From the NCBI RefSeq assembly GCF_014207985.1, contig NZ_JACHMI010000001.1, positions 2,959,001-3,023,000 on the forward strand: DNA of 64,000 bases, read 5' to 3'. Below are positions 1-8,038 of the stretch, one piece after another (position 1 is the first letter of the stretch; every line of letters starts with the position of its first letter). The position numbers were made by a program, and so were the translations under genes. The DNA comes from Nonomuraea rubra. Lineage in GTDB: Bacteria; Actinomycetota; Actinomycetes; Streptosporangiales; Streptosporangiaceae. The notes beneath the pieces are model-generated. The model did not search any database. It was not told where the DNA came from and was given only the letters and a program-made list of their open reading frames with translations.

Positions 1-685
1 CCACGTACGCCGCGAGGTCGCCGTCGCCGGGCAGCTCGCGCGGGGTGAAGCGGGGGCCCGACGGCGTGCGCAGGCGTACCCGGTCGACCCGGAACGTGCG
101 CCAGCCGTCGCGGTCCACGTCGTAGCCCACGAGGTACCAGCGGCCGCGCCGGTGCACCAGGCGGTGCGGCTCGACGTTCCGCACGCTCGAATCGCCCTCG
201 TGGCCGGTGTAGTCGAAGCGCAGGCCCTCGTGGTCGCGGGCCGCGTTCGCGATCGTGGTCAGCACCTCCGGCGGCACGGACGGCGCGTTGCCCGGGATCT
301 GCACCGTGTAGGCGTTGAGCGCACTCACCCGCCGCCGCAGCCGGGACGGCAGCACCTGCTCCAGCTTGGCCAGGGCGCGGACAGAGGTCTCCTCGATGCC
401 CTCGACGCCGCCCCCGGCCGCCCGGCCCAGCCCGACCGCCACCGCCACCGCCTCCTCGTCGTCCAGCAGCAGCGGTGGCAGCGCCGCCCCCGCGCCCAGC
501 CGGTAGCCGCCCGCCACGCCCGGGGTCGCGTGCACCGGGTAGCCGAGCGAGCGCAGGCGCTCCACGTCGTTGCGGATGGTCCTGGTCGAGACGCCGAGCC
601 TGGCCGACAGCTCGGGGCCCGACCAGTCGCGGTGCGCCTGGAGCAGAGAGAGGAGCTTGAGCAGGCGGGCCGAGGTTTCCAGCAT
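1..685 (-). CDS. WYL-domain (YafY-type) transcriptional regulator, C-terminus cut by window edge
   Basis: About 228 codons are visible and the reading frame is still open at base 1, so the C-terminus lies outside the window. The protein starts MLETSARLLKLLSLLQAHRD at an ATG read from 685. It shows an N-terminal DeoR-type winged helix (LSARLGVSTRTIRNDVERLR, about residues 25-44), a GGYRLGAGAALPP segment, and a WYL sensor domain containing RWYLVGYD. Family members are ligand-responsive regulators, often of the adjacent gene. It lies 17 bp downstream of the fused MDR oxidoreductase on the same strand, so the two probably form an operon. It is a clear paralogue of the WYL regulator at 6551-7540. 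The effector is unknown. Confidence 0.88.
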   Translation of the reverse strand, partial: MLETSARLLKLLSLLQAHRDWSGPELSARLGVSTRTIRNDVERLRSLGYPVHATPGVAGGYRLGAGAALPPLLLDDEEAVAVAVGLGRAAGGGVEGIEETSVRALAKLEQVLPSRLRRRVSALNAYTVQIPGNAPSVPPEVLTTIANAARDHEGLRFDYTGHEGDSSVRNVEPHRLVHRRGRWYLVGYDVDRDGWRTFRVDRVRLRTPSGPRFTPRELPGDGDLAAYV

Positions 686-702
686 GGGCACCAGTGTGCC
701 CG

Positions 703-2553
703 CTATCGCGGCAAGGAAGCTTCCGTGTTCACGACGAGCTTGCCGAGGAAATGGCCCTGCTCGCTGCGGCGGTGGGCCTGCGTCGCCTGCTCCAGCGGGA
801 ACACCTCCGCGACCGGCAGCCGTACGTGCGGCGACTCGCGCAGCGCCCGCGCCGCGGCGGCCGCCCCGTCGCCGGTCGAGAAGCGCACCCCGAGCCGTTC
901 CGCCCCCGCCCGGTCGGCGATCGTGATCACCCTGGCCGGGTCGCCGGTGAGCTTCACCGACAGGTCCAGCTCGCCCCTGCCCGAGGCGTCCAGCACCCGA
1001 TCGACGGATTCCGGCAGGCGCCGCTCCAGCCCGTCGCCGTACTCCACGGGCCGGACGCCGAGCCCGCGCAGGAACTCGTGATGCCGCCCGCTCGCCGTGC
1101 CGATGACCGTGGCGCCCCTGGCCAGGGCGAGCTGCGCGGCGGCCAGGCCGACGCCGCCCGCGACCGCGTGGATCAGCAGCGTCTCGCCCTCCTGCAGCGC
1201 GAGGTCCCGCAGCGCCCGGCGGGCCGTCTCGACGGCCACGGGCAGCGCGGCGGCCTCCTCGTAGGTGAGATCGTCTGGCTTGTACGCCAGCGCGTCCGCG
1301 TCGGCGATCGCGTGCGTGGCCAGGGCGCCCGGCGCCACCTGCCCGTACACCGGGTCGCCGAGCCGCAGGCCGGTCACCCCTTCGCCGAGCGCGTCCACCG
1401 TGCCCGCCAGCTCCATGCCGGTGCCCTGCGGCCCGTCGGGCGGGGCGCCGCGGAGGCCTTGCCGCATCTTCCAGTCGATGGGGTTCACGCCCGCCGCCCT
1501 GACGGCCACCCGTACCTGGCCGGGGCCCGGCTCGGGCAGCGGGATCTCCGTCAGCTCCAGCACCTCGGGGCCGCCGTGCCTGCCGTAGCGGACGGCCTGC
1601 GCGGTGGCCAGCAGCAGGGCCTTGCCGACCAGCTCGCGGGCCTCCAGCGCGGCGTGCGCCTCGGCGGCCCGCTCCAGCGGCACGACCAGGCCCACCGGGG
1701 TCGCCAGGCGGCCCGCCGCCGCCTCCTTCAGCGCCTGCTCGGCCAGGCGGGTGAACTCGTCGGGGGCGAACTGGACCTGCTCCATGCCGATCACCCGGAC
1801 CTTGCGCCGCCCGGCCTCCGCTGGAGCGATGGTCGCCGTCGAACCGCTGGGCACTCCGTATGCGAAGAACCTTCCGCCGCTTGCGGTCCGCGCGAACGCC
1901 GCCGCGCCGACCTCGCCGCCGACCCCGTCGAACACAACCTCGAACGCCCCGGCGGCCGGTTCCGCCGGCTCCGCGTAGTCGGCGGCCTGCGCCGCTCCGG
2001 CCGCCAGGGCCGCCTCCCGTTTGGCCGGGCCGTGCGCCGCCGCCGTCACCAGGGCGCCCGCCGCGCTCGCGAGCCGTACCAGCGCGAGACCCAGCGCGCC
2101 ACCGGCCCCCGTGACCAGCACCCGCGTACCCGGCCGCAGCTCGGCCGCCTCCACCAGGCTCAGCGCCGCCGGCCCGACCTGGACGAGCGCCGCGGCCTGC
2201 CACAGCGGTACCTCGTCCGGCACCGCGACGACCGTCTCCACGCCGGCCACGGCACGCTCGGCGTACGCTCCGCCGTTAGGGAGCAGCGCGGCCACCCGCC
2301 GCCCCGCCCACCCGCCCTCCACCCCGTCGCCGACCGAGACCACCCGCCCCGCCACGCCGGTGCCCGGCACGTACGGCGGCCGGGCGGGGAACCACTCGCG
2401 CCCCCACCCGGCACGCAGCTGCGCGTCGATGGACATCACGTCCACCACCGACACGGCGATCACGACCTGCCCCGGCCCCGCCTCGTGGCCGGGCGCCCGC
2501 CCGGCCACGAGCACCTCGGGACCGCCGAACCTCGTCACCTCGACAATCTTCAT
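703..2553 (-). CDS. Tandem fusion of two zinc-independent MDR (quinone oxidoreductase-like) domains
   Basis: This 616-residue protein carries two complete medium-chain dehydrogenase/reductase units. Residues 1-318 start MKIVEVTRFGGPEVLV and contain the nucleotide-binding VLVTGAGGALGLALVRLASA. Residues 319-616 start QAVRYGRHGGPEVLELTEIP and contain LLIHAVAGGVGLAAAQLALA. MDR proteins of this class are usually about 300-330 residues, so this is a double-length protein. Both halves lack the cysteine-rich structural zinc lobe, which suggests NADPH-dependent quinone or enone reductases. The join (KALLLATA then QAVRYG, near base 1600) reads as if the stop and start codons of two tandem genes had been lost. 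The WYL regulator gene follows by 17 bp. Substrate unknown. Confidence 0.88.
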   Translation of the reverse strand: MKIVEVTRFGGPEVLVAGRAPGHEAGPGQVVIAVSVVDVMSIDAQLRAGWGREWFPARPPYVPGTGVAGRVVSVGDGVEGGWAGRRVAALLPNGGAYAERAVAGVETVVAVPDEVPLWQAAALVQVGPAALSLVEAAELRPGTRVLVTGAGGALGLALVRLASAAGALVTAAAHGPAKREAALAAGAAQAADYAEPAEPAAGAFEVVFDGVGGEVGAAAFARTASGGRFFAYGVPSGSTATIAPAEAGRRKVRVIGMEQVQFAPDEFTRLAEQALKEAAAGRLATPVGLVVPLERAAEAHAALEARELVGKALLLATAQAVRYGRHGGPEVLELTEIPLPEPGPGQVRVAVRAAGVNPIDWKMRQGLRGAPPDGPQGTGMELAGTVDALGEGVTGLRLGDPVYGQVAPGALATHAIADADALAYKPDDLTYEEAAALPVAVETARRALRDLALQEGETLLIHAVAGGVGLAAAQLALARGATVIGTASGRHHEFLRGLGVRPVEYGDGLERRLPESVDRVLDASGRGELDLSVKLTGDPARVITIADRAGAERLGVRFSTGDGAAAAARALRESPHVRLPVAEVFPLEQATQAHRRSEQGHFLGKLVVNTEASLPR

Positions 2554-2587
2554 GCCGCCGAGTGTGGTACCTCAACTTCGGTTGAGG

Positions 2588-4021
2588 TCAACCTCCCAAG
2601 AGCCGCTGGGCCTGCTGGATGACCACGATCACGGTCAGCGTGCCGAAGAACGCCACCGACCACACCAGCGCCCCCAGCCGGTACGACCGCACCTTGATGG
2701 CCTCCGGCAGCGCCCGCCGGTTGAGAATGATCAGCAGGATCGAGTACACGAACATCATCACGGCCGCGAAGCACGCCGAGAACACCAGCAGGATCAGCGG
2801 CTGGTCCAGGCCCGCCAGCAGGATGACGGTGCCGATCAGCGCCATCGCCCACACCGTGTAGAAGTAGACCCGGTTCACCGAGACGGACCTGTCACGCATG
2901 TAGACCGTCTTGATGGTGTCGGAGGCCAGCCGCGAGGTGTAGTCGACGATGCCCATGGCCGAGGCGAACAGGGCCAGCGCCCCGATCACCCAGAACAGCA
3001 GGCCGAACCACGTGCCGACCGTGCTCTGCAGCACCTGCCCCTCGACCTCCAGGAAGGCGATGCTGTTCTCCAGCCCCGGCCGGCCGAACACCGTCGAGTG
3101 GGCCAGCATCGACATGAGCGCGATCGTCACGAACGACACCATGGCGAACGTCCACGCCTGCTCGATGTTGGCGAAGCGCCACCACTGCTTCCACCGCGCC
3201 AGGTTCTCCTTCGTCGGCGCGAACTGGAACCCGGTCGAGGAGACCGCCTCCTCGTGACCGGTGACGGGGCTGACCAGGCGCGGGACGTACAGGCCCATGC
3301 CGAAGCCCTTGTCGCGGATCCAGTTGCTCTGGCACAGGTTCTGGCCGCCGCCCGCGCCGGCGTACGCGATGGCGCCCATCAGCACCGCGAACTCCAGCGG
3401 CGGCACCGGGAACCTGGCCCCGACCGTCAGGCCCCTGCCCAGCTCCAGCCAGCTCTCCGCGTTGATCGCGAACAGGATCGCCACCACGATCAGCGTCGCC
3501 ACGAGCGCGATCTTCACGAAGATGACCCGTTCGAGCAGGATGTAGATCACCGGTGCCATGGTCAGGCTGATCGCGATCAGCAGCAGCATGCCGATCGCGA
3601 TCCACCGCACGGAGCCCTCGCCCGAGCCCGTCAGGTACGTGACCATGGTCGCGGACGTGGTCACCCAGCCCGGCCAGAGGTTCGAGCAGAGCGTCATGAT
3701 CACGAAGACCAGGCCCCAGTGTTTCCACATGCGGCTGAAACCGGTCAGCGCGGTCTCGCCGGTGGCCAGGGTGTAACGCTCGATCTCCATGTTCAGGAAC
3801 CACTGGGTGATGATGCCGATCGCGGCTCCCCAGATGAACACCAGGCCGACTTGCGAGGCGATGTACGGCCAGAGGATGAACTCGCCCGACGCCAGCCCGA
3901 CACCGGCCCCGACCAGGCCAGGGCCGATGACCCGCCAGGTCGATCTGGGCGGCTCGGGAAGGTCGCGCACGGCGACGGCGGGTAGGACGCGCGCAGGAAC
4001 GGTGGGGGTGAATTCCGCCAT
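2588..4021 (-). CDS. Nramp-like (APC-fold) membrane transporter
   Basis: Predicted 477-residue polytopic membrane protein of the Nramp/SLC11-like family. I chose the ATG at 4021 (MAEFTPTVPARVLPAV) because AAGGAG lies 6 nt upstream; an ATG at 4057 would add 12 residues without a good ribosome site. About ten to eleven hydrophobic helices are visible. The first reads IGPGLVGAGVGLASGEFILW, where classical Nramp Mn/Fe carriers have DPGN. The helix around YAGAGGGQNLCQSNW lacks the usual MPH motif. Substrate is therefore uncertain and need not be Mn2+ or Fe2+. The gene lies alone between the MDR gene (35 bp downstream) and the GNAT-like gene upstream. Confidence 0.82.
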   Translation of the reverse strand: MAEFTPTVPARVLPAVAVRDLPEPPRSTWRVIGPGLVGAGVGLASGEFILWPYIASQVGLVFIWGAAIGIITQWFLNMEIERYTLATGETALTGFSRMWKHWGLVFVIMTLCSNLWPGWVTTSATMVTYLTGSGEGSVRWIAIGMLLLIAISLTMAPVIYILLERVIFVKIALVATLIVVAILFAINAESWLELGRGLTVGARFPVPPLEFAVLMGAIAYAGAGGGQNLCQSNWIRDKGFGMGLYVPRLVSPVTGHEEAVSSTGFQFAPTKENLARWKQWWRFANIEQAWTFAMVSFVTIALMSMLAHSTVFGRPGLENSIAFLEVEGQVLQSTVGTWFGLLFWVIGALALFASAMGIVDYTSRLASDTIKTVYMRDRSVSVNRVYFYTVWAMALIGTVILLAGLDQPLILLVFSACFAAVMMFVYSILLIILNRRALPEAIKVRSYRLGALVWSVAFFGTLTVIVVIQQAQRLLGG

Positions 4022-4086
4022 GCGGATCTCCTTGCTCGGCTTGCCTATCCGCCACATTACAGAGACCCGAAACAGGTGTGGAATAC

Positions 4087-4953
4087 CTAGTTAATTACCA
4101 CTACGTATTCGCCTCTTTCCGTGAATCCCGCCACACGCGCCCCAGCGGTCATGGCCCCGCCGAGCGCCTCCCGCACGGCCATCCGCCACGCCATCGCCTT
4201 CCCGGCGTCCTCCCGCCGCAACCGCTCGACATCGCGCGGCGTCCCCACGAGCAGCACCCGACGCCCGCCAGCGTCCCCGGTCAGAGGCCCGCGGCCGCCC
4301 GCCTCCCCGCTCAGAGGCCCGCGTTCGCGTGCCTCCGCTGTTACGGGGCCGCGGTCGTTCGCCTCCGCTGTCACGGGGCCGCCGTCATCGGCCTCCCGGA
4401 CCAGCGGGTACGCCTCGCCCAGGTCCGCCTTCTCCTCTGCCTGCTTTCCGGTGACGCGCCACACCGCGAGCAGCCGGTCCGAGGCGTCGCCCTCGTTGAT
4501 CGCGTCCGCCATCGCCCCGTAGAACTCCGTCAGGTACGCCTCCGGTCGCGCGCCCAGCTTGACCAGGTTGAAGTGGGCGTTACGCCGTACGAGCGGGTCG
4601 AACGTCCACGTGATCCGAGCCAGCCCCCGCTCGCGGCACCAGTCGCGCTGGTGCAGCTTCAGCGCGTACCCGACCCCCTTGCCGACGACGGCGCCGGTGA
4701 CATGCGAGTGCAGCGCCTCGCCCGACGCCAGGAACCCCACGGACGCCCCCACCAATGCGTCCCCCGCGAACGCCCCGGCGACGTAGTTGCCCGTGTGCGC
4801 GAACCCGGCCATCAGCTCCACGGTCACCGGCACGTTCGCCGGCTCCGGATGCCAGATCTCGTCGAAGAGCCGGTAGACCTGCTCGAACTCGCCGATCTCC
4901 CGCAACTCCCTGATCACCACGCCGGCCCTGGCCGCCGCCTCCTCGTGCTCCAT
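4087..4953 (-). CDS. GNAT-superfamily-like protein (COG3375-type) with internal decapeptide repeats
   Basis: Predicted 288-residue protein starting MEHEEAAARAGVVIRELREI; an in-frame ATG at 5001 is possible but adds non-conserved residues. The N-terminal 170 residues resemble the GNAT-like COG3375 family: VYRLFDEIWHPE, GASVGFLASGEALHSHVTG, GKGVGYALKLHQRDWCRERG and ITWTFDPLVRRNAHFN. The acceptor substrate of this family is not established. Residues of about 185-225 hold four imperfect decapeptides of the type EANDRGPVTA, which look like a recently expanded linker. The C-terminal part (RRVLLVGTPRDVERLRREDA, ending YVVVIN) completes the family pattern. It is probably monocistronic. Confidence 0.78.
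   Translation of the reverse strand: MEHEEAAARAGVVIRELREIGEFEQVYRLFDEIWHPEPANVPVTVELMAGFAHTGNYVAGAFAGDALVGASVGFLASGEALHSHVTGAVVGKGVGYALKLHQRDWCRERGLARITWTFDPLVRRNAHFNLVKLGARPEAYLTEFYGAMADAINEGDASDRLLAVWRVTGKQAEEKADLGEAYPLVREADDGGPVTAEANDRGPVTAEARERGPLSGEAGGRGPLTGDAGGRRVLLVGTPRDVERLRREDAGKAMAWRMAVREALGGAMTAGARVAGFTERGEYVVVIN
4271..4397 (-). repeat. 30-bp imperfect tandem repeat inside the GNAT-like gene
   Basis: Four consecutive 30-bp units encode EADDGGPVTA, EANDRGPVTA, EARERGPLSG and EAGGRGPLTG. The 30-bp period keeps the reading frame. The repeat sits between the acetyltransferase-like core and the C-terminal segment and is probably a flexible linker. Confidence 0.8.
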
Positions 4954-5132
4954 CGCTCCATTTACGCACGCGGATACAAGTCCTCCTCCTATGAGCTGCA
5001 CGGATAGCTGTCTGTATCTGATCGATCACGAAGAGATACCTATGCTGCTCCTGGTCGCCATCACCTCACCGGCTGTAGTCATGGTGGGTGCGCCGTCCCA
5101 TGCCGGGACGCCCGTTGACCAGGGAGGACATC

Positions 5133-5531
5133 ATGTCGTTCGTGCTGACCGCCGCCCGCCGGCTGGCCGCGCTCGGACTGTGCGCCGCCGCGACCCTCGC
5201 AGGCCCGTTCGCGACGCTCCCCGCCCACGCCGCCGCCGGAGCGGACCTCTACATCACCGTCACCCCCCGCGATGGCGGCGCGTACTCGATGCACCTCACC
5301 TGCGACCCGGACGGGGGGCTGCACCCGTACCCAGGGGCGGCCTGCGACGCGCTCCGCTCGGTGGACGGGTACCTGCGCGACCTGGAGGTCGACCCGGGTC
5401 CGTGCCCGATGATCTGGGATCCGGTGGAGGTGGAGGCGCAGGGGCACTGGTACGGACGGCCGGAGTCGTACTACGAGGAGTTCCCGAACCGGTGCGTACT
5501 GGAACGAGAGCTGGGCCCGGTCGCCGGATGA
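5133..5531 (+). CDS. Secreted subtilisin inhibitor-like (SSI family) protease inhibitor
   Basis: A 132-residue secreted protein. The ATG at 5133 is preceded by AGGGAGGA 4 nt upstream, so longer versions are rejected. Residues 1 to about 34 form a signal peptide (MSFVLTAARR, hydrophobic core, then AHAAA). The mature part shows the SSI pattern: LTCDPDGGLHPYPGAAC, then CPMIWDPV, and a C-terminal FPNRCVLE. Four cysteines (57, 71, 91, 121) fit the two conserved disulfides. The reactive-site loop reads Cys91-Pro-Met93-Ile94, so P1 is Met, as in classical subtilisin inhibitors. It would inhibit extracellular subtilase-type serine proteases. A strong hairpin follows 17 bp after the stop. Confidence 0.93.
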   Translation: MSFVLTAARRLAALGLCAAATLAGPFATLPAHAAAGADLYITVTPRDGGAYSMHLTCDPDGGLHPYPGAACDALRSVDGYLRDLEVDPGPCPMIWDPVEVEAQGHWYGRPESYYEEFPNRCVLERELGPVAG

Positions 5532-5547
5532 CCACCTGAACCATGCC

Positions 5548-5579
5548 GGCAACGCCTGCCCCTCGCGGCAGGCGTTGCC
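5548..5579 (+). terminator. Intrinsic-type hairpin after the SSI gene
   Basis: A perfect 13-bp inverted repeat (GGCAACGCCTGCC, 6-nt loop, GGCAGGCGTTGCC) begins 17 bp after the SSI stop codon. There is no clear T-run, as is common in GC-rich actinobacteria. Confidence 0.75.
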
Positions 5580-5762
5580 GCGCCGCCCGCCACCGCCCGT
5601 AATCGGCCGCGCCGCCCGCTGCAGCCCGCTGTCGCCCGCCACTGATCGCGCCGCCCGCCACCGATCGCGTCGCCTGCCGTCGTCCGCGCCGGCCGCGTCG
5701 CCTGCCACCGATCGCGCCGGCCGCCGTCGGCCGCGCCGGCCGCCGTCGGCCGCGCCGGCCCT
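5580..5762. repeat. GC-rich degenerate tandem repeats, gene-free spacer
   Basis: The 5580-5886 spacer holds no credible gene. Its first 180 bases are short degenerate repeats built from CGCCGCCCGCCACCGATCG and GCCGCGCCGGCCGCCGTCG variants. The two last units at about 5716-5762 are near identical. No transcription signal is evident in the remainder. Confidence 0.6.
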
Positions 5763-5886
5763 CGAATGCGGTAAGCGCGCGGCGCCGCACCGATGTCCCC
5801 ACGCCCTCCGCCCACTCGCTGATCACCCATGCTGCGTCACGCAGCCGTTGACCAGTCCAGCGCTCCTTCGCCCTATTGATGGCAAT

Positions 5887-6435
5887 TCAGCCCATGCTCT
5901 TCGCGCCGTCCAGCGACTCGCGGATGATGTCGGCGTGCCCGGCGTGCTGGGACGTCTCGGCGATGAGCTGCATCACCACCCGCCGGGCCGACCGGCGCTC
6001 GCCGGGCTGGAACCACGGCGCGGCCGGCAGCGGGTGGGAGACGTCCAGGTCGGGCAGGGTGGCGATCACCTCATCGGTCCTGCGCGCCACCTCCTCGTAC
6101 TCGGCCAGCACCCCGGCCAGCGTCTCACCGGGCAGCAGCCGGAACCCGTCCGTGAACTCGGCCACGTCGGCCTCGGTCATCTCGGTGAAGTCCTTCATGG
6201 CCGACGGCCCTTCCAGGATGAAGTCCACCCAGCCCCGCTCGACCTGCGCCACGTGCTTGATCAGACCGCCCAGGCACAGCTCGCTGGCGGTCGTCCGCAG
6301 CCCGGCCTGCTCGTCGGTGAGGTCGCGGGTGGTGAAGCGCAGGAAGTGCCGGCTCTGCGCCAGCGCCGCCAGCAGGTCGGCGCGCTCTCCGGTCACGTCG
6401 CTGGTGCTGTTCGTGCTCGGCGTGTTGACGGTCAT
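5887..6435 (-). CDS. DinB-family (DUF664-type) protein
   Basis: A 182-residue protein from ATG 6435 (MTVNTPSTNSTSDVTGERAD); GGAAGG lies about 9 nt upstream. It has the four-helix DinB/DUF664 pattern: RADLLAALAQSRHFLRFTTR, LGGLIKHVAQVERGWVDFIL and a C-terminal MQLIAETSQHAGHADIIRES. The three histidines of the family metal site are HVAQVE, HAGHAD and related positions. Members include mycothiol- and bacillithiol-dependent transferases and many uncharacterised enzymes; the reaction here is unknown. It is divergently transcribed from a WYL regulator (115 bp between starts), which probably controls it. Confidence 0.88.
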   Translation of the reverse strand: MTVNTPSTNSTSDVTGERADLLAALAQSRHFLRFTTRDLTDEQAGLRTTASELCLGGLIKHVAQVERGWVDFILEGPSAMKDFTEMTEADVAEFTDGFRLLPGETLAGVLAEYEEVARRTDEVIATLPDLDVSHPLPAAPWFQPGERRSARRVVMQLIAETSQHAGHADIIRESLDGAKSMG

Positions 6436-6550
6436 GATCGCTGCCTTCCGTTGGGATGTTCGGCCGTTCGAGATCGGGAGGTGTTCCTGCCGCTCAACAA
6501 CAGACTGACACCCATAGCGGCCACTTTCTGACCTGAATTGCGGAAGAATC

Positions 6551-7540
6551 GTGAACATGGCGAACACCAGCACCCGGACGCTACGGCTGCTGTCCCTGCT
6601 CCAGACCCACCGCTACTGGCCGGGCGCCGAGCTGGCCGAACGGCTCGGCGTCTCCGCCCGCACCCTGCGCAGGGACGTCGACCGGCTGCGCGAGCTGGGC
6701 TACCCCGTGCAGGCCCAGCGCGGCGTGGACGGCGGCTACCAGCTCGCCGCGGGCGCCGCGCTGCCGCCGCTGGTGATCGACGACGAGGAGGCGGTCGCCC
6801 TGGCCGTGGGCCTGCAGGCCGCCGCGCAGAACCCGGTGGAGGGCATCGCCGAGTCCTCGGTCCGGGTGCTGGCCAAGGTGGTGCAGGTGATGCCGGTCCG
6901 GCTCCGGCGCCGGATCGACGCGCTGCGCGCGATGACCGTCACCGCCGGCTGGGCGGACCAGGCCAGGGCGGGCGTCGACCCGGGCGTCCTCACCACGCTC
7001 GCGCTGGCCTGCCGCGACAACGAACGGCTCCGCTTCTCCTACACCGCCGCCGACGGCCGGCGCACCGCACGGCACACCGAGCCGCACCGGCTGGTCTCAC
7101 TCGGCCGCCGCTGGTACCTGGTCGCCTACGACCTGGAACGGCACGACTGGCGCAGCTTCCGTGCCGACCGGCTGTCCGCACCCCACGGCACCGGCGCCCG
7201 CTTCCGCCCCCGCCCGCTCCCCACCGCCGACGCCGCCGAGTTCGTCCGCACCGGCCTGGACGCCCTGCCCCGCCCCTACCGGGTGGAGGCCCTGGTACAG
7301 GCCCCAGCCGGGGCGGTACGGGAACGGATCGGCAGGTGGAGCACCGTCGAGGAGATCGACGCGGGACAGTGCCGGGTACGGATGACCGTCGACTCCCTGG
7401 AGTGGCCCATCATGGCCTTGGGCGTACTCGACGCCGAGTTCCACGTCCTCAACCCACCCGAACTACGCGACCAACTCCGCACCTGGGGAGCCCGCTTCAC
7501 CCGAGCGGTCCCACCAGAGGACGGCCCGAGTGGCCGGTGA
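6551..7540 (+). CDS. WYL-domain (YafY-type) transcriptional regulator
   Basis: A 329-residue regulator. The start is GTG 6551 or ATG 6557 (MANTSTRTLRLLSLLQTHRY); GGAAGA lies just upstream and fits either. The N-terminal winged helix includes LAERLGVSARTLRRDVDRLR. The DGGYQLAAGAALPPLVIDDE linker leads to a WYL domain with RRWYLVAYDLERHDWRSFR, then a C-terminal WCX-like segment near residues 240-315. The region between it and the dinB-like gene probably carries the shared operator. Its N-terminal half closely matches the truncated regulator at 1-685, so the two are paralogues 6 kb apart. Confidence 0.9.
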   Translation: MNMANTSTRTLRLLSLLQTHRYWPGAELAERLGVSARTLRRDVDRLRELGYPVQAQRGVDGGYQLAAGAALPPLVIDDEEAVALAVGLQAAAQNPVEGIAESSVRVLAKVVQVMPVRLRRRIDALRAMTVTAGWADQARAGVDPGVLTTLALACRDNERLRFSYTAADGRRTARHTEPHRLVSLGRRWYLVAYDLERHDWRSFRADRLSAPHGTGARFRPRPLPTADAAEFVRTGLDALPRPYRVEALVQAPAGAVRERIGRWSTVEEIDAGQCRVRMTVDSLEWPIMALGVLDAEFHVLNPPELRDQLRTWGARFTRAVPPEDGPSGR

Positions 7541-8038
7541 CCCATGAGTGGCCGGTGTCATGTGCACGATATTTCCGGACACGTCGAAGCCGTCGATGCG
7601 TGCTCCGGAAGACGTCGAGGGGGCGGCTCGAGTGATGTCGAGGCATCGGCTCGGATGGCGTCGAGGAGGTGGCCCCGGACGGCGTCGAGAGGCAGCTCGG
7701 GTGACGTCGAGGAGGTGGCCCCGGACGGCGTCGAGAGGCAGCTCGGGTGACGTTGAGGAGGTGGCCCAGATGACGTCAAGAGGCAGCTTGGATCACGTCG
7801 TGGGATGGCTTGGATGACGTCGAAGGGTGGCTCGGATGGACAGTGACAAAGGCATGACGTGGTCCGCACCCTCCTGGCCGAGCACGCCGCCGCACCCACG
7901 AACGTCATCGTGCTACGCACCCGAAAGGCGATCGACCGGTGGTGCGCCAGCTTGCCACGCGATCCGGACCCGCCCCGCGCGACATGACCACCTTCCCTAC
8001 GCGCCGAGGCCGCCTTCCGAATGAGCTTCCGTCCGCCC
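7541..8038. other. Gene-free spacer of about 500 bp
   Basis: Short open frames cross this stretch on both strands, but none has a ribosome site, a recognisable domain or actinobacterial third-position bias. Half of it is the minisatellite listed separately. The remainder (about 7840-8038) shows nothing recognisable. Confidence 0.55.
7597..7835. repeat. Minisatellite based on a 46-bp unit and a shorter GACGTCGAG sub-unit
   Basis: Two consecutive 46-bp copies (starting at 7661 and 7707) are essentially identical. They are flanked by more degenerate copies sharing TGACGTCGAGG and GGCAGCTCGG. The array lies between the WYL regulator and the M20 peptidase gene, which converge here. Confidence 0.8.

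Noticed and set aside
7597..7835. CRISPR array
   Set aside because: Units are contiguous with no unique spacers, and no cas genes are present.
7558..7920. 120-codon minus-strand frame across the 46-bp repeats
   Set aside because: No ribosome site or domain. The repeated PSCL/SGP pattern simply reflects the DNA repeat.
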